This document shows positions 28,001 to 43,000 of a stretch of DNA of 64,000 nt, in pieces. Source of the stretch: Strongylocentrotus droebachiensis (lineage: Eukaryota > Echinodermata > Echinoidea > Camarodonta > Strongylocentrotidae); the NCBI GenBank assembly GCA_035222895.1, contig JAVYIG010007940.1, positions 31,168-95,167 of the forward strand. The letters run 5' to 3'. How positions within the stretch are numbered: position 1 is the stretch's first letter; the number at the start of each line of letters is the position of its first letter. Both the position numbers and the translations under genes were made by a program. The notes under the pieces were generated by a model that was not told the origin of the DNA, did not search any database, and saw nothing but the letters and a program-made list of their open reading frames with translations.

Positions 28001-31000
28001 CCCCATAAAACAAAAATATTAACTACTGTATACTTCCAAGTACTACAATACTTTGAAGGCATGCAATTACAGCGCCACATGCAACAAACATTACAAACTA
28101 CGGGATAGGGATGCAAAAGCAAGATTTGGGAGATCATTGAAAGGGATCATTGAAAGGAAAGCTGAGGAACAGGTTATAGAATTAACTTTGTTCTGATGGA
28201 CCTGTTCCGATGGACCTGTTCTGTGATCTATCTTCAAATAATGTTAGAGGTTTAAACATGTAGGTTAGTATTCTGATGATTGATTTGGTTGATTCTAATC
28301 AGCTACCTCCTCAATTTTCTCCTCTTTGTCATGACTCTGTTCTACCCTCTGATTGGCTGCTTCAAGCTGTTCTTTCAACTGATGAAGCTGTGCTTTCAGT
28401 GCTTCCAGCTCGTGGCTTGTTGTTTCGTAGCTTGATGCCGCTGACTCTTGGTCCCGTCTTAGTGTTTCTATCGTGGTCTGGGCCTCTTCAAGATCAGATG
28501 TTAACCTTGAATTTTCAGTGGTCTTCTGAAAATTATGGGACATTCAAAAATATTGATCTACTGAGAGGAAATCCTTCACCAAAAGATGGAATGGATTGAA
28601 AGAATTTGCAAAGACCAAAATAAATAGCCACAAAACACCACAAAACTTCAGAAGCGGAGCAAGTTGTCTATTCTACATCCCTTACATGTCTCGTTTAACG
28701 GTTTTCCTTTAAATCAACAAAATGGTCACATTGTAAAGGCAGAATTTCATCAATATTCAAGGTTCCAGTATTATGTCGATCTCTGTGGGTACTATAGCAA
28801 AATATCATCCCACAAGAGGATATAACGATTCAATCTCACCCAATTTCTTTCTGTTAATCAAACATCTCATCATTGATAATGATGAATTCATATAATGCTT
28901 TAGAGCAGGTTTGGATAGGTTACACAATGATATGCTCCATCCACTCACTTTAATAATGCAAACAAATGGCAAATTCTTAACCAACCATCTGCTTCCCTAA
29001 AACAGCTACGGTAATCAATAATGAATGATCTACACCACTTTCCCACACACCCGAGTCACACAAAAGAGAAATACATCCTCTAATACACAAGCACCCATGC
29101 AAAGGTATACAGGTTAATGAGTTATTATTATATATGCAGATTAATCTTGATGGTGTATGACTTCATATTCTAAAAAGGGTACTGATTTTGAAGAATGGTT
29201 CTAGTTTATGAATCAAATTGGGTATAATAAGCTTTTATCTAATGGCGGATTTTACGAAGACACTATTTCACTACTTCTATATATGGTCATTTTGGCATGG
29301 GAAAGAAATAAATGATTTTGGAAGTTTATTCAAAACAAATTACTGTACCTCCGTCGGTTTGATTCCCTTTTTCTTTGTTAATAATAAATTGAGGATTATA
29401 GAAAGAGAAATATACAGCATTTTATGAATTCTTTAACATACTGAATGAGAACAATCAACATACGCTTGATGCCGTAGCCCAGCCAGTTTAACGATTCCTT
29501 TTATAAATCACAGCAAGTTTGCAATGTGTGTACTACCACACATCAAAAAGACCAATAACCAACACAACAATATCACAGCATTCCATCCAACCAACCAACC
29601 CTACATGGAACCAGCGAAACCTGTCTATAAAGGCCATCCAATGAAAGCACTATTTATTGACCACTATAGATGGATGGCCTTTCTAGACAGGTTCTACAAT
29701 ACACCTTTCTTTACTAAAGAGGGATCAACCACTTAATAGGCAGGTGGCCTTTATAGAGAGGTGGCAACGAGATGTTGTCTATTAATGGTCCCCCGAGACA
29801 CCACGTTCTGGTGTTAGATGAGCATGAGAAGATGTCAGTGGTGAAACATAATAATAAGAGCCTGATTGGATACAAGCTAGGGTATGGATTCAATGCTCAC
29901 CATGTATGGTATTTCATAAAGTTCAGCAAGCTATTAACAAGAAATGGTGGGAATAATTTATCTCAATCTGTAGCCAAGAACCATAATTTCCTTTAATATA
30001 TTGAGTTATGTATAATAGGTTGTTTTTAGTACAGGGCATAAGTACAGATATAGTTTGTCCTATAATATACACTACTGCTAAACACAATGCAGTTAACATA
30101 ATTATCCCCAAATGGTAGATATCTTATACTTAGGAATCAGGGTATAAATAACTAAGTGTAAATGCTGACATACCAGTGTATTAGATGTTAGTTTACTACA
30201 CACTCCAACTCTCAATGATCAACATACGGTAATCAGAATAATATGTTGAGAACTTGATAAAGGAAAATTCCTCCCATTTGATCATGACAGCATATGGAAT
30301 GAGATTTTTAGGGGGTAAAAATTGTCGTAATTGAACATGTTATACTAGCAATATTTCATCTAACTTGTAAAACCATTCAACCTTTCAAGAAATCAAAATA
30401 TTTGAGGGAAGATGCCAAATCATTTAGGCAGAGATATAAATGCAACATTTCCACAAAGATGACTGGAAAGTTGAGACTGAATTGTTATAAACAGAAACCT
30501 TTGGTGCTATAAGGTTTTCAAACATGTATCACAAATATACTCCTGCTATACAAGTTTTCAGAATAAGTGACCTTTTCTGTTGTTCATCTTGATGAAAATT
30601 GTTTTCTTGGTATTTACAATAAAAGAAATGTTGAAACTCAAGAAAAATACCAGCTCTCCATTATCTCTATTTAATATATACCCTATATACTTTGAATAGG
30701 CTACAAAATTCCCTACAGCACTCTAGGGGGTAAATATAAATCCAATTATCCATTAGAGACTCCAGATGAGCATGCATGAAATGAACATAGAGAGAGAGGG
30801 AGGGAACTTTGTAAGATAGTTTAGTTTTAAATCCATGATGTAATTTCAGAGAAGGAATACAAAATCAAAGGAAATCAAAAGGTGAATCTGATTCTGAATA
30901 TAGGTTATAAAAATATTGTTAACTTTGTATGCATACACTATGGAAAGAACCAACAAATCTTGACTACAATAAAAAATAAAATAAACCAGAGGCACTTCTA

Positions 31001-34000
31001 AACATGTTTACAATTTGATTCTAAAACACATGCCACAGCAAAAATTGTTTGGTGGTCATTTTTCTACACTACCCTATTAAATCCCTAATCTTAATGTTAG
31101 ATCAACTGATATACATGTATGCCCATTACTTTACCCTTACTCAAAATCTGAACTAAAACCAAACTGCTGTACAACCCTGATCCTTGACCCTACATCTATG
31201 ATGAAATCATCTCTGAGCACATGTTGGGTCATCTAAACACTGCAAGGTTCATGCGATAAGTTGCACATCACCCATATGAGTTTTGATTAAGATTTATTAC
31301 TCCATCCATGATCTCACCTGTGATTCCGTTGAAGACAATGAAGCCAATTCTTCTTGTAATGAGTTTACTTCAGATTTAGCCTTCAAGAACGAAGAGGAGG
31401 AGGAGAGGGTAAAGGAAGGGATAAACCATTGCAAAGCACACAAGCAAATTAATAGAGGACACTGCAGCTAGTAGAGATCATATTAATGCATGCAAACATA
31501 CATAGATAACACTACACTAGGGAACAGTTAGGGAAATTTAGACAATCTTCAAAACATGACAAACATGCACATTTAAGCATAATTATATTTACAATTAATA
31601 TAGGTTTTGAGTACTATGTTAAATACAAGAAGATACTTTAGATGCTAGAAATGGAAACACATTCCACCCTACCCCTAAACAAACAAACAAAAATGAATAA
31701 AAAGTTGTAAACATGCATCATTTCAGATGGGACATTTTTCTTTCATTCCTGCTATAAATTTTCAAGACAATACTTGTCAAGGCCAAATCAAAGATGAGAA
31801 ATATTAAACAGAAGTTCAGTCATGTTTTCTATTTCAAATATCACTGTCCTTTCATAACAATTACTGTGACTATGACCCACTTAAGGCCTGTCTTTATCAG
31901 CTCTAGTTTGCCAAATAACCCGCTATTTTAACTATCCCGATCGGAAAATATCCAGCAAATTTGCATCTTCATCTGCCCGCAGTAGCAATTAGCGGGATAT
32001 TTGGTCAAGAAAATATCCCGAAAAATCTTGGTTTTGTTTCCAAAATATCCTGCTATTTGGGAAATAGTGGGCTAATTTGTACCTGTTCGAGCTAGTTTTT
32101 GATGACCGTATCGGTCTGTTGAAGACGCAATTTCCAGCTTCGGGATAATATCCCGAGTCTGAAAATAGCGGGTTATTTGGCAAACTCGAGCTGATGAAGA
32201 CAGGCCTTTTGTTGCAATGACTGGCTGGCACTATTCTCCCACCTACCATGATTCTGCAGAGGAACACACTAACACACATGTATTAAACTTACCTGTCCTA
32301 GATTAGATTCAGTTTGATTTAGCTTCTCTTCCCAGTTAATCTCTTCTGACTCTACACTACTCTGAAGCTTGTTTAGAATGGACTCCTGTGAATGAAAGGA
32401 AACGAACCATATACCAGGTATTCAGTAATTTATGCAGACAGCTGCCGTGTTTATATGCTGTATAGTGAGTAAGGACTGTCATTTCTAAAACCAAAGCTGA
32501 AAATCAACACTCAACAGTAACTTTCTTTACCTAATACAACTGTACTATCAAGTATGACTGACATGGGACCAAAATTGTTAATTGATCATCAATTATTATC
32601 TTCAAGTTTAATTCAAATTCATAAATCTTTGAGGTAAATATACCTGGGTATGAAATTGTGAGTCCATCTAGAAAAACTTTTAATTCAACTTTCATGCGAG
32701 TGAAAGACAACACAGAACACTTTGCTTAGTCCAAAATCAAACGGCAAACTTAAAACATATGATTTTGCTTTTATTTCAGGACCGTAACTGAATTACTCGA
32801 TATGTAGTCTAGTAAATTTACCCTAAGAACATGAAGTGGAAATTCAATAGTCTAAAGGCATTCAATAAATTCTTTCAAGGCAAGAGATACGACTATCTAT
32901 TAACAATGGCATCAATGAATGAAATGTTTTGCAAATGAATGGCTTAAGAGTGATGAAGTATAAAGCGATACAAGCCCAAATAGTTCATCTATTCTAGCTT
33001 CAGTATTGGCAGCACCTCTCTCTTCAGAGAGAATTTGCTTTCCAATTATATACGATTCATGATTTTTATAAATAAGAAGAATATGTAGGAGTGCGCAGAA
33101 TGGTGACAACACTTTTGTCGGTCCTAATTAAATAGTCAGGGATGTAAGGGATCATGATATAAGATGTTGACCATACCTTCTGGTAATAAGTATTTTCATC
33201 AAGGTACAAAGGGAGAAGATGAATAATCAAACATACAGCAATTATTTTCAACGTCAGCAAAGCCCGTAAAATATTGAGAGGGTACATATTAACTTTGCAG
33301 TAACTACAATAACCCTACCCCAATATTTGTAATTAGTATTTTCATGTGAGCCCAATGTAGATCAATATAAAGTAAGATAAACTGAAAACAAAATAACACA
33401 AAGCAAAATATGAACATACAAATCATATAAAAGAAACATAAATATAAAATCATAAACATAATATAAAATAATAGAAAGAATATAAAATGCAACACAAACA
33501 TTTTCAGACGTTTATTTTTAAATACCAATAGCAATACACACACTGTATTTTATTAGTAATCATAAAGATACATTATAATCTCCACACTATGAACCAGCAG
33601 GAAAATAACTTCTACCTTCAGAGCAAATACACATGACCATAACCGTAATCACTAGGCCTGATGGAAGATCTGTTACTTTTGTTAGTCTTGTTTGAGTTAC
33701 TTCAATACTATATCACATCATACACGCACATACTTTGAAAAGTACACCTTAGGCTTAAAAAAAAAAAATTGTATTGCCCTTTGCGACCGACTCAAAAATC
33801 TTGAAATCTACGGTCGTTTTTTTTCAAACACCGTTTTTTATAGAAAAAACATGTTTAATGAATTTTTAAAAATGAATGAAAGCATTAAAAACTGAGAAAT
33901 ATTAGCCTAAGAGGTAGGGGGGGAAAAAAAGGTTTCAGACCGACCAACCCATGTTTTGGCACCTAAAGGGCAATACAACATCTTTTTTTTTAGGCCTTAT

Positions 34001-37000
34001 CAAAAGAAAATTGTAAAAAATTGCAAAAAGTCACAAATGTTGAATTAGTGAATGAAATGGTAATGAACAGTGGATTAGCTCAGCCATGCCCCATTGCAAT
34101 ATGATGTCCCATTTGCATAATTGATTTATGTCATAGTAGCTAGAGAAATTGAATATTGCTTTAGTCAAATTCATCATGATGTTTAATGAATTGTAACTAG
34201 CAAATTTATAATTAAAGCAAAGAATATTGCACTGCAAAGCTTTGATCCATTATCCACTACCATTATCTACTGACACCTTTAGAATAAACAACTGCAATCT
34301 TCTAATATCCTATCAACTCAAGAGCTTTCTATTTTGCCCAACAAATGAACAACAACAAATTAAACAAAATTTGAGATATCAAAGAGTGCATGTTGACAAT
34401 GATATAGCTTACTGTTTCTCTCAATACTACTTGGTAGTGATGGCACTGTGCTGTGAGTTGAACCTTCTCCTTCTCCATCTCTCCGATTCTATCTCTCAAT
34501 CTAGCCTCCGCTGAATCTAGTCTCTCCTCCGCAGACTCTACTCTCCTTCCCAGCTCCTCGTTCTGATCCGATAGCTCTTTGTTCTTCGTTTCTAATCTCT
34601 TCAATGCCTCCTGGCCTCCCCTTGAGACGGCGGCTCCTTGTCCTTGAAGCTCTCTGGTGAGTTGCTCCTTCTCCGCCTCCAGGGCATGGATCCGACCCTC
34701 AAAGCGCTCCTCTTCAGTCTCCACACTCTGTTGGAGCTTGTTCACCATACCCTCCTGTAACAGCAACCAGTTCGACCAGTACGAGCCCTTTGTTCCAACA
34801 ATTTTTGTTTTTTGTGCGTTTTTGTTTACAAGGTACGATGCAAGACAAGAACAAGACAAACCAACAAGGTAGGTAGACGGACAGAGACGTGCAGGGGAAA
34901 TATTAGATAACAATTACATTATTAGATAACAATAACTGGGTTAGATCACAACATGCAACAAAACAACACTATAAAGTTACATCTTATGAACTCTTTAAAT
35001 AATATACCTAGAACAATGTTCCATACTTTTGGTATTTGAGTTCTTCAAAAGAACATATCATCATTTTAAAAATAAGAATTAACCTCTAAACTTGCAGTAA
35101 CACTGATACCCTATACACAGAGACGCAACATATGGACTGAGGCACAACAATTAAGTTTGATATCATCATAAATCTGTATCTTGAATTTGTTTTCCACTAC
35201 TAGTAGTCTTTTTAGTGAATGATGTGCAATATACAACAGTTTGAGGCACTTCATCAAATCATCATTAGTAAAAAGCATTTGGTTCTCATCAGCCACATGG
35301 AATTCATTGTGACAGCGCCAAATTAATATCATATTTCAAAGCAATCTTAAGTGAATGCAGTTTTCAAACAATAATAACATTGATAACATTGATAAAATAA
35401 AGGTCATAAAGGTATTTCAACCAATGCAGCAATAAAAACACTTGATGAAATAAAAACAAATACACACAGTGCAAACCATGCATTCACATTTTTTCTTCTT
35501 CAAAACAACTTCTTAAAACTATGAAAACAAAGGGAGCCACTTATTGAAACTAAAATTCACAATCCTCTAAAAGGAAGGGAAAATTTTGTTATTCTATCAA
35601 TTTTATTCATGGATAAAATTTTCTTAGCAAGAAAAGGCAGGTTAAGCAAAGCAGTGTGAATGAAAATATCAAAATCATAAAAGTGTATAACAACAGAGTG
35701 TCTGATGGTCTTTATAATGCTGGTTCCAAGATTTCTTTTTTACTTTTCAATTTAAAGATAGAGCACGTGATCTTTATTTAATGGGTGCAAGCCACAATTT
35801 CTTTACAAATTGAAATTACCCCCAAGAAGCTTTACATTCAAAGAGTGTCTGATTGTTAAAAAAAATAAAGCAACAGTCTAACAAATACGTGTCTGAAATT
35901 AATTGTTCTAATTCCATTCTTACCATTAGAAAGGAAATATTTCAAATAAAGCTATAAATGAGACAGAGAAATTAAAGGCAAATAAAATTTGTGTGAAGCA
36001 GTAAATCTTAATGACTTCTACCTCAAAATAAACAGTCTACATTTGAACACACTTTCATGCTAAACTGAAATATCTTGGAGAAAAAAAATCATAACTCAAC
36101 AAAATCATAACAATGCAATACAAGACTTACATTGTAAAACTTGTGAACACTAATAAGACACTACACTACAAAACTAGAAATATTTACATCAGCATTCTCT
36201 CTACAATACAAACATTTCCATGAACAAGGCAACAAATTAAAAATCATACATAATATGCAAGGAATGAATACATGTTTTGCTTTACATAATCATGAGCAAT
36301 ATTTTACAAAAAAAGCAAGTAGTTTTTATGTTCTCTCAGCATTACCGTTTCTAGTTCAAAAGTAAATTACATCCTAAACCAAATCTGTTGACTAACAATG
36401 CTTACATTAAATATAAAAAGTCTAGTGAACCAATTTTGTATAGTTCTTCACTGCTGACTTTAAATACACTCTTACAAGTTACAAACAAACGTGTTTTCCT
36501 AACATGTAAACAGATGAAGAAATCAAGGACTTGACGATAAACAAAATGTAAAACAAAGTAGAGAAAAAGGCCCACTTATGAACTATGCTGGTGAACACAC
36601 ATACGCACATTCATGGAATTCTTATCAAAATATAGAAAGGTAGATCTTGCCTTGTGAAAGTAAATTCTTGCCTAAACAGCCAGTAGTTCTTAGGAACTAA
36701 TCAACAACACAAATTTAAAGCCCTTATTCAAAGTTTAGCTGCAAAATAAAGAAACAAAAATTATTTTATTTCTTTATTTGAAGGAATATTGAGGGATGGG
36801 AGAACTTACCGTATCTGCTAACACGGACTGGTAATGCTGGCATTGTGATGATAATTGTTCTTTCTCTGCCTCTAATGTATTCACCTTTAGTACATATTCC
36901 TCAACCTGAGTAGATAAAACACAACAGGTAAACGGATTAACATTTTTAAATAAAAATATATATTTAAAAAAAAAAAAAAAAAATTGAACATCATTCCATG

Positions 37001-40000
37001 GTGTATTTATTCAGGGGTGATAGTGAGCACTAACAAAAAAATAGGTTTTTTGTTTTCCCCTCAACCACGCCCCTCTTGAGTAAAAAAAAAAGAAGAGGAT
37101 TCGCGGGGGAAAAAATGGCATCTAACAACATATTCGCCCCTTTCGAATAAGAAAATTGGGGAAAAAATAGGGAAAAATCAAAAAAATCAGGAAACCGATT
37201 TAAATCGGGTTTTTATCAGGCCTGTTTATTAAAAGACATTCACCTCAACTAAATTGGCGCAAAACTAGATGTAATCATGATTAAAATAACATTTAAAGAA
37301 AAAATATGTATGCATAAAAAGCATTGACTGATTCAAATACATTACATGAGTGACACATTTCATATGTTTAAACTACAATAATGTGAATAACAGATCTGTA
37401 TCTTACCTGTGAATTTGAGGAAGATTTACTGCTAAGTACTTTGCTTGCATCCTCTTCAAATTTGTTTAACCAGTTCTTGTTATCCTGCGATGGCAAGGGG
37501 GGAGGGGGGAGAAAATATGTTTTTTATATCATAAAATGATGTTTTAAATACATCAAACATTCTTATCATATATCAAAGGCATTGTTTAACAATGTTTCCA
37601 GTTTTACAAATCTGAAATGCATGGCCTTCAAAATAATCATGAAGTGCCTCAAAAAAGTAAAAATCTTAAGCGACCGGTTTTACAATTCTCATTTGCCCCA
37701 ATAGACTGTATTGTTATAAAAAACGTTTGGAAAAGTTTTTGAAATTTCGAATTCTAATCATAAATATCTTGATAGTCAGACAGGCGATCGGCTTGTGAAA
37801 GTCATGGGCTTCCTGACTGACTTAAAGGTTTATAATTATGATTGCAGCATGAGCTAAATCCAGGATTTTGTTTGGAATCTGAGGCAAAGATATCCAATCC
37901 CTTTTATAACTGCAGAGATTCCTTTAACTTCAAGACGGTTTGAGGAAAGCGTTGAATTTGAATGGATGCAAAAAATCTGTCTTTTCAATCGTCTTTTATG
38001 GAAGAAAAACTATGGCATTTACACTTAAACATACAAGATTTTATCATAAAATCAGGGATCAACTTACCTGTGAGGTTCCTAATATAACAGATGGGAATAA
38101 CTTCTCTAGCACTGTCTTCACAGAACTCTGCTCTTTAACAATGGCAGCTTGAATCTCATCCTGTATCAAATGAAAGAAGATCATACATTGAAACCTTCAA
38201 ATCCTGTTATGACAATGACAATGTAAATAGTTTTAGAGGATGGATGGATTAGGCCAGTTTGAATCAGAAGAGATTATTAGTAATCAACCAGTGAGGTTAG
38301 GTGCAGCCTGTGATAGCAATGAATCAAAGCAAACATTTAATACAAAAAAAATATAGGATAGCTGAGAAAGAAAAGACTCCTAAGCATGTTATAAACCCCA
38401 TAATTTCTACTGAATTACAAAGCATTATACCAAAAAGTTAAAAAAGGGATAATATACAATTGGACCCGAAATGAGGCAAAATATCTAAATCTGACATCTT
38501 TATATACCATGGAAAATTAGGAGTTTCAGTATGACATTAATAAGTATTGTAGATAAAACGCTCAGAGAATTCCATCTCAATAGACATGATGCTTTGATAT
38601 ATATATTAGATAAAGCAAATGGTTAGATATTCATCCAAGAGTAGTAAGTTATGAACTATCAAATTAAAGTAAAGGGGGGTGACATGCTTTCGAGTAATAG
38701 CAATTTCAATTGCTTTTGTCACCCCTGACCAGCAGATTATATCTTTCTCTCTCTCCTTTCAACTTTCCTAAAGCTGTTTGCATGTATTATGAAATTTCTA
38801 TGTATTATCTGATTGTTATACTCTTTGTATGTTTTCTGATTGGTCAAATAAATAATAATAATAATAATTCAGATAATCTTTGGAATATCACTTCTCAGAA
38901 GATTCATTATAGTTGGTACCTTTTCCGAATGAACTAGTTGGATGGATAAAATCAAATGTAAATGGATACAGAATATAAATGACAATAATATGATACGTAT
39001 AAATGATACTACAATAGATTCTTCTTCGTCTTTTTCTTCTTAGATCCAATTTGAATAATCAGAATATCTAAAAACAAAAGAAAACATACATGCAACACAA
39101 ATATTTTCAAGCATTCATGCTCAACATATAAAAATAACATCACTCATCACAGCCTCAAAACATGTAGCATATCTTCACTGATCTCATCTTTGTGTTTAGA
39201 ACTAAAGCATTCTTTCAAGGTTTCATGTATAAAGATTAAATAACATTAATATTCTGCAAGTCTTGTGCAAGAACTAATTAATATGATCTTAGTGTCATAA
39301 AACCGACTGCTTGCAAAAATGATTTTATGTGTATATATAAAAATCAACCTCTGAATCTGAGACATGCTCCTTACAGTTCTTTTTTATGTAAGGCTTTTCA
39401 AAATTATCTTTCCGCTTAGACTAGCAGGTAGGGTTCACAAAACACAGCTGCATATCATATCTCATTTCTAGCTTCAGCGTATTGTATTAGAATTCTACAT
39501 ACAGTCAAACCTGCTATAGTGACCACCTGTCTACAAAGACCACCTGTCTACAACAAGCACATTTTTTGTTTCCCTTGAAAATGGTTTATCATTGAAACAT
39601 GTACTAAAGAAACCTGTCTACAAAGACCACTTGTTGTGTTTCCCTTGGGCAGTCGCTGTACACAGGTTAGCATGCTAGCATAAAATCACAATAGCAGGAT
39701 GTAATCTGTAAACACTGCATGCACAAGTTGAATTAGTATTGAATGTAAGAGATATAAAAATGTATTCAAATCCCTTTATGGAAAATACCACACATAGTTC
39801 TACACTCCACATGTATTTGAAATGGCAAAACCCAGATTATATTGTTAGCTATGTCCCTCTGTCTCTATGTGCAAACTAACAAATTGTGAAAATGCTCCCA
39901 TCATCAATTTTAAAAAGGGCTAAGGAACGTTCCCAAAGAGTGAGAAATTGAAAGAAGAAAAACACAAAACTGAGCTTTGAAGAGGCATTATTTATCTGCA

Positions 40001-43000
40001 AAGCATCAATTGCTGAGTAATCTTTATCACTAGATTTGCTTTCTACATCCACCAAAAACAGTCAACAGTTGTGTCAGATTACAGATACCATGCCAGCTAG
40101 ATCGTTATTAAGGTGTTAGAGTGGGAAAGACTGCAATCGAAACCAAAGCAAGTGACTTTTCTATGCAATTTACTTTTAGCAGATGTTAAGCATGATAACA
40201 GAGTGTTCCATAGTCAAGATGCTAACATGTTTATATAGCATGACATTTAAAAGGCACAATCAGAACCCCCCCCCCCCCCCGCCCCCTCCACCCAAAAAAG
40301 TGCATCAAACAAGAAATAGAAACTATGTGTATTTTAGTTTATATTGCAAGAAAACAAAATCATATTTTTCATGCTAAATACATTTTGAAGAGTATATCAG
40401 GAAACATAACATAGATACAAAGAGAATGCAACATACACATAATGATGATAAATGCTGGGTTACAATGATATTATGTAATAAAGGATCAAGAGGGTCACAT
40501 TGGATGAAACAAGGGGTATCATTTTTTTTAAAGGATACTACTTCTTACATGCCATTTTCTGGCTGATAGTGGTACATTGCGGGCACATTCAGGTACAAAT
40601 GCCACAGCTTATAATGTACTGATGCAAATTTTCACGAACTGTAAAATCCAATATGAATAACAATGACATAGAGACAACCATGTGGATATCTGAACATGAA
40701 AGATTTGTAGTAGTACCTTTAATGTCTCAGATGTCTGTCCAGCATTTTCTGCCCTAGATTTCTCGGCTGCTGAAACCACGTCCATTAGTTTCCGATTTTT
40801 CTCCCGAAGGTTCTGGTTTGCACAGAAACAGTTCACAACATAATGTAACATAAAAAGAAGCTGCCCCCACCCCAAACTGATGAAACTCATCTTAAACATA
40901 CATCTAAGTTCTGCTCATATTTTGAGGTGATCTTCACATAATTTTTCTGTACTGAACTGGACCACAAAATGTGAAATGATGCAAGGACGGAAAGGTAATA
41001 AATGAACTATTAATGTTGACGTCAGGATGATGATGGTTATTTTCATCACAAATAACTGTAAAATGAGAGTGCAAGTTGAAATATATATTAAATGATGGAT
41101 TTTCATGATAAGCAGAACTGACAAAAAAGAAAGAACAGTCAGATCATTTATACTAAGGTAGCAGCACTATAAAGCACTACCAGAGATCTTTTTTAATTGA
41201 CAATAGAGAAGTTTTCATGACCTTCCTCAGGTTAAATATCACACACTCTTGATCAATATACAAGGCTAAGGCCTCTTGCATCAACAAACATACTTCAGCA
41301 GGAGAACATACACGAGGGTAGGATGACATTGGCGACGGGTAAGATGACATTGGGGAGGGGGTAGAGTGAGCAGAAGGAATGGTAACACAAACAGGATTGT
41401 CAAAAGTCCTTGTTAATGAAGCATTGGTTTAGTTTAGCGAAAAGAAAACAGGTTTGGATTATTAACACACAAGTGAAGGTAAGGGTATATGAGGTAATGG
41501 CAGATAACAAGAACTGTTTAATTGAATTCAGAAACCATTTAAATAGAAGGTTCAACCATTTAAATAGAAGGTTTGCTAGTAATATAAATACAAGCTCACA
41601 AATGGTAGTTAAGATTAATGTCAATCAGAGTATATGGGTATACAAGATAACAATGTATCAAATATTCTAAAATCTAAAGCATATTCAAATTTTGGGTTAA
41701 TCTCGAAAGCCATCAGCCCTGTAATCGACTCTTGAAAGATATCAGATGAACAAATGCCCATGAAGCGATGGGAGAACATTCCTATTCCTACTATCAGCTT
41801 ATTTCTTTTGATTTGACAATTAAAACATCAGTTTAAATGATTGCAGGGCACTACCTCAAAGCATGATTTATTGGCGGCATCTAAGCACGATTCACAAATC
41901 ATGAAGGGATCTTTATTTAATTTACAGTCGACCTAAAACTGAGGTATACATTCTACTACTCCTGCTAAACTGCTAGGCAATGAACTACATGTATAATGTA
42001 CTTCACACTCATTTACTGTTTAAATTGATCTAAGGGCAGTATATTCTTGGCTTGCTTGCCACAGGATTGCCATTAATTTCCTAAATACCAACATTCTATG
42101 AGAACAATCCTGAATCTAACGCTTACACAATGGGATTGAATAAGGGATCTAGTCTATGACGGGAGATTAGATATCAATCAGTCAAGCAAACAAGACTAGG
42201 CTGGAGTAGCTGGGGTTTGAGGTGCAAGGTCCATCATAAAGCAGGGGAGTGTTTCACAAAGACTAAGATGACTTCAAGTTGGTCTTAACTATGGCAGGCT
42301 GTTCATGCCACTGGTAGCTCTCACTATTGGCTCTCAATTATGATCTTTAGATACAAATTTTCCCTCAAATAATGAACTATCAACAAATGTAAATTCTGTA
42401 GATTTGTGACCACAATTTATATGTTCCTTGAGAAACCAATGCCAAGAATGGTTAGAGGAACTAGTGGCATGAACGGCCTGCCATAGTTAAGTCCAACTTA
42501 AAGTCGATCTTAGTCTTTGTCAAACATTCCCCTGGAGTTGTGGTGCAAGGTCCATCCTAGAGCTCTCTCTACTTACATTATTTCTCTGCTTCGACTGCTC
42601 AATGACTGCCTGCAGTGTTGAGAGCTCTGTTTTACTGGAATTCAATTGCTCCTCTAATCCCTCTATTGCTTTCGTCTTATCAGCTAACCTGTGAGATGCA
42701 TACATCAAAGATAAAACAGCGATGGATATTCTCTTAGAGTCAACTTGGTGTCATTTGATTTGTGTTATCATGACAGATAGGAGCAGTATCAATGAAGTGT
42801 TCGAGGAAGTATAATGGAACGTAAAAGACAAACAAAGAATGCAGTGATAGTTGCATGCTACAGGTAGACAAGTATTTCAGTAACTGTCAGATTTTATCCT
42901 TCCATATCAGATGAAACTAACACTCAACCTTTTATCCCCAATGACACAGATTACTTCAACCAACTCATTTAACATGGAATGTAAGAGAGTGTATCTTGTC

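Noticed and set aside
31989..32279. 96-codon minus-strand frame similar to one at 55572-55808
   Set aside because: The similarity arises because both lie in copies of the same inverted-repeat element, not because they are related genes.
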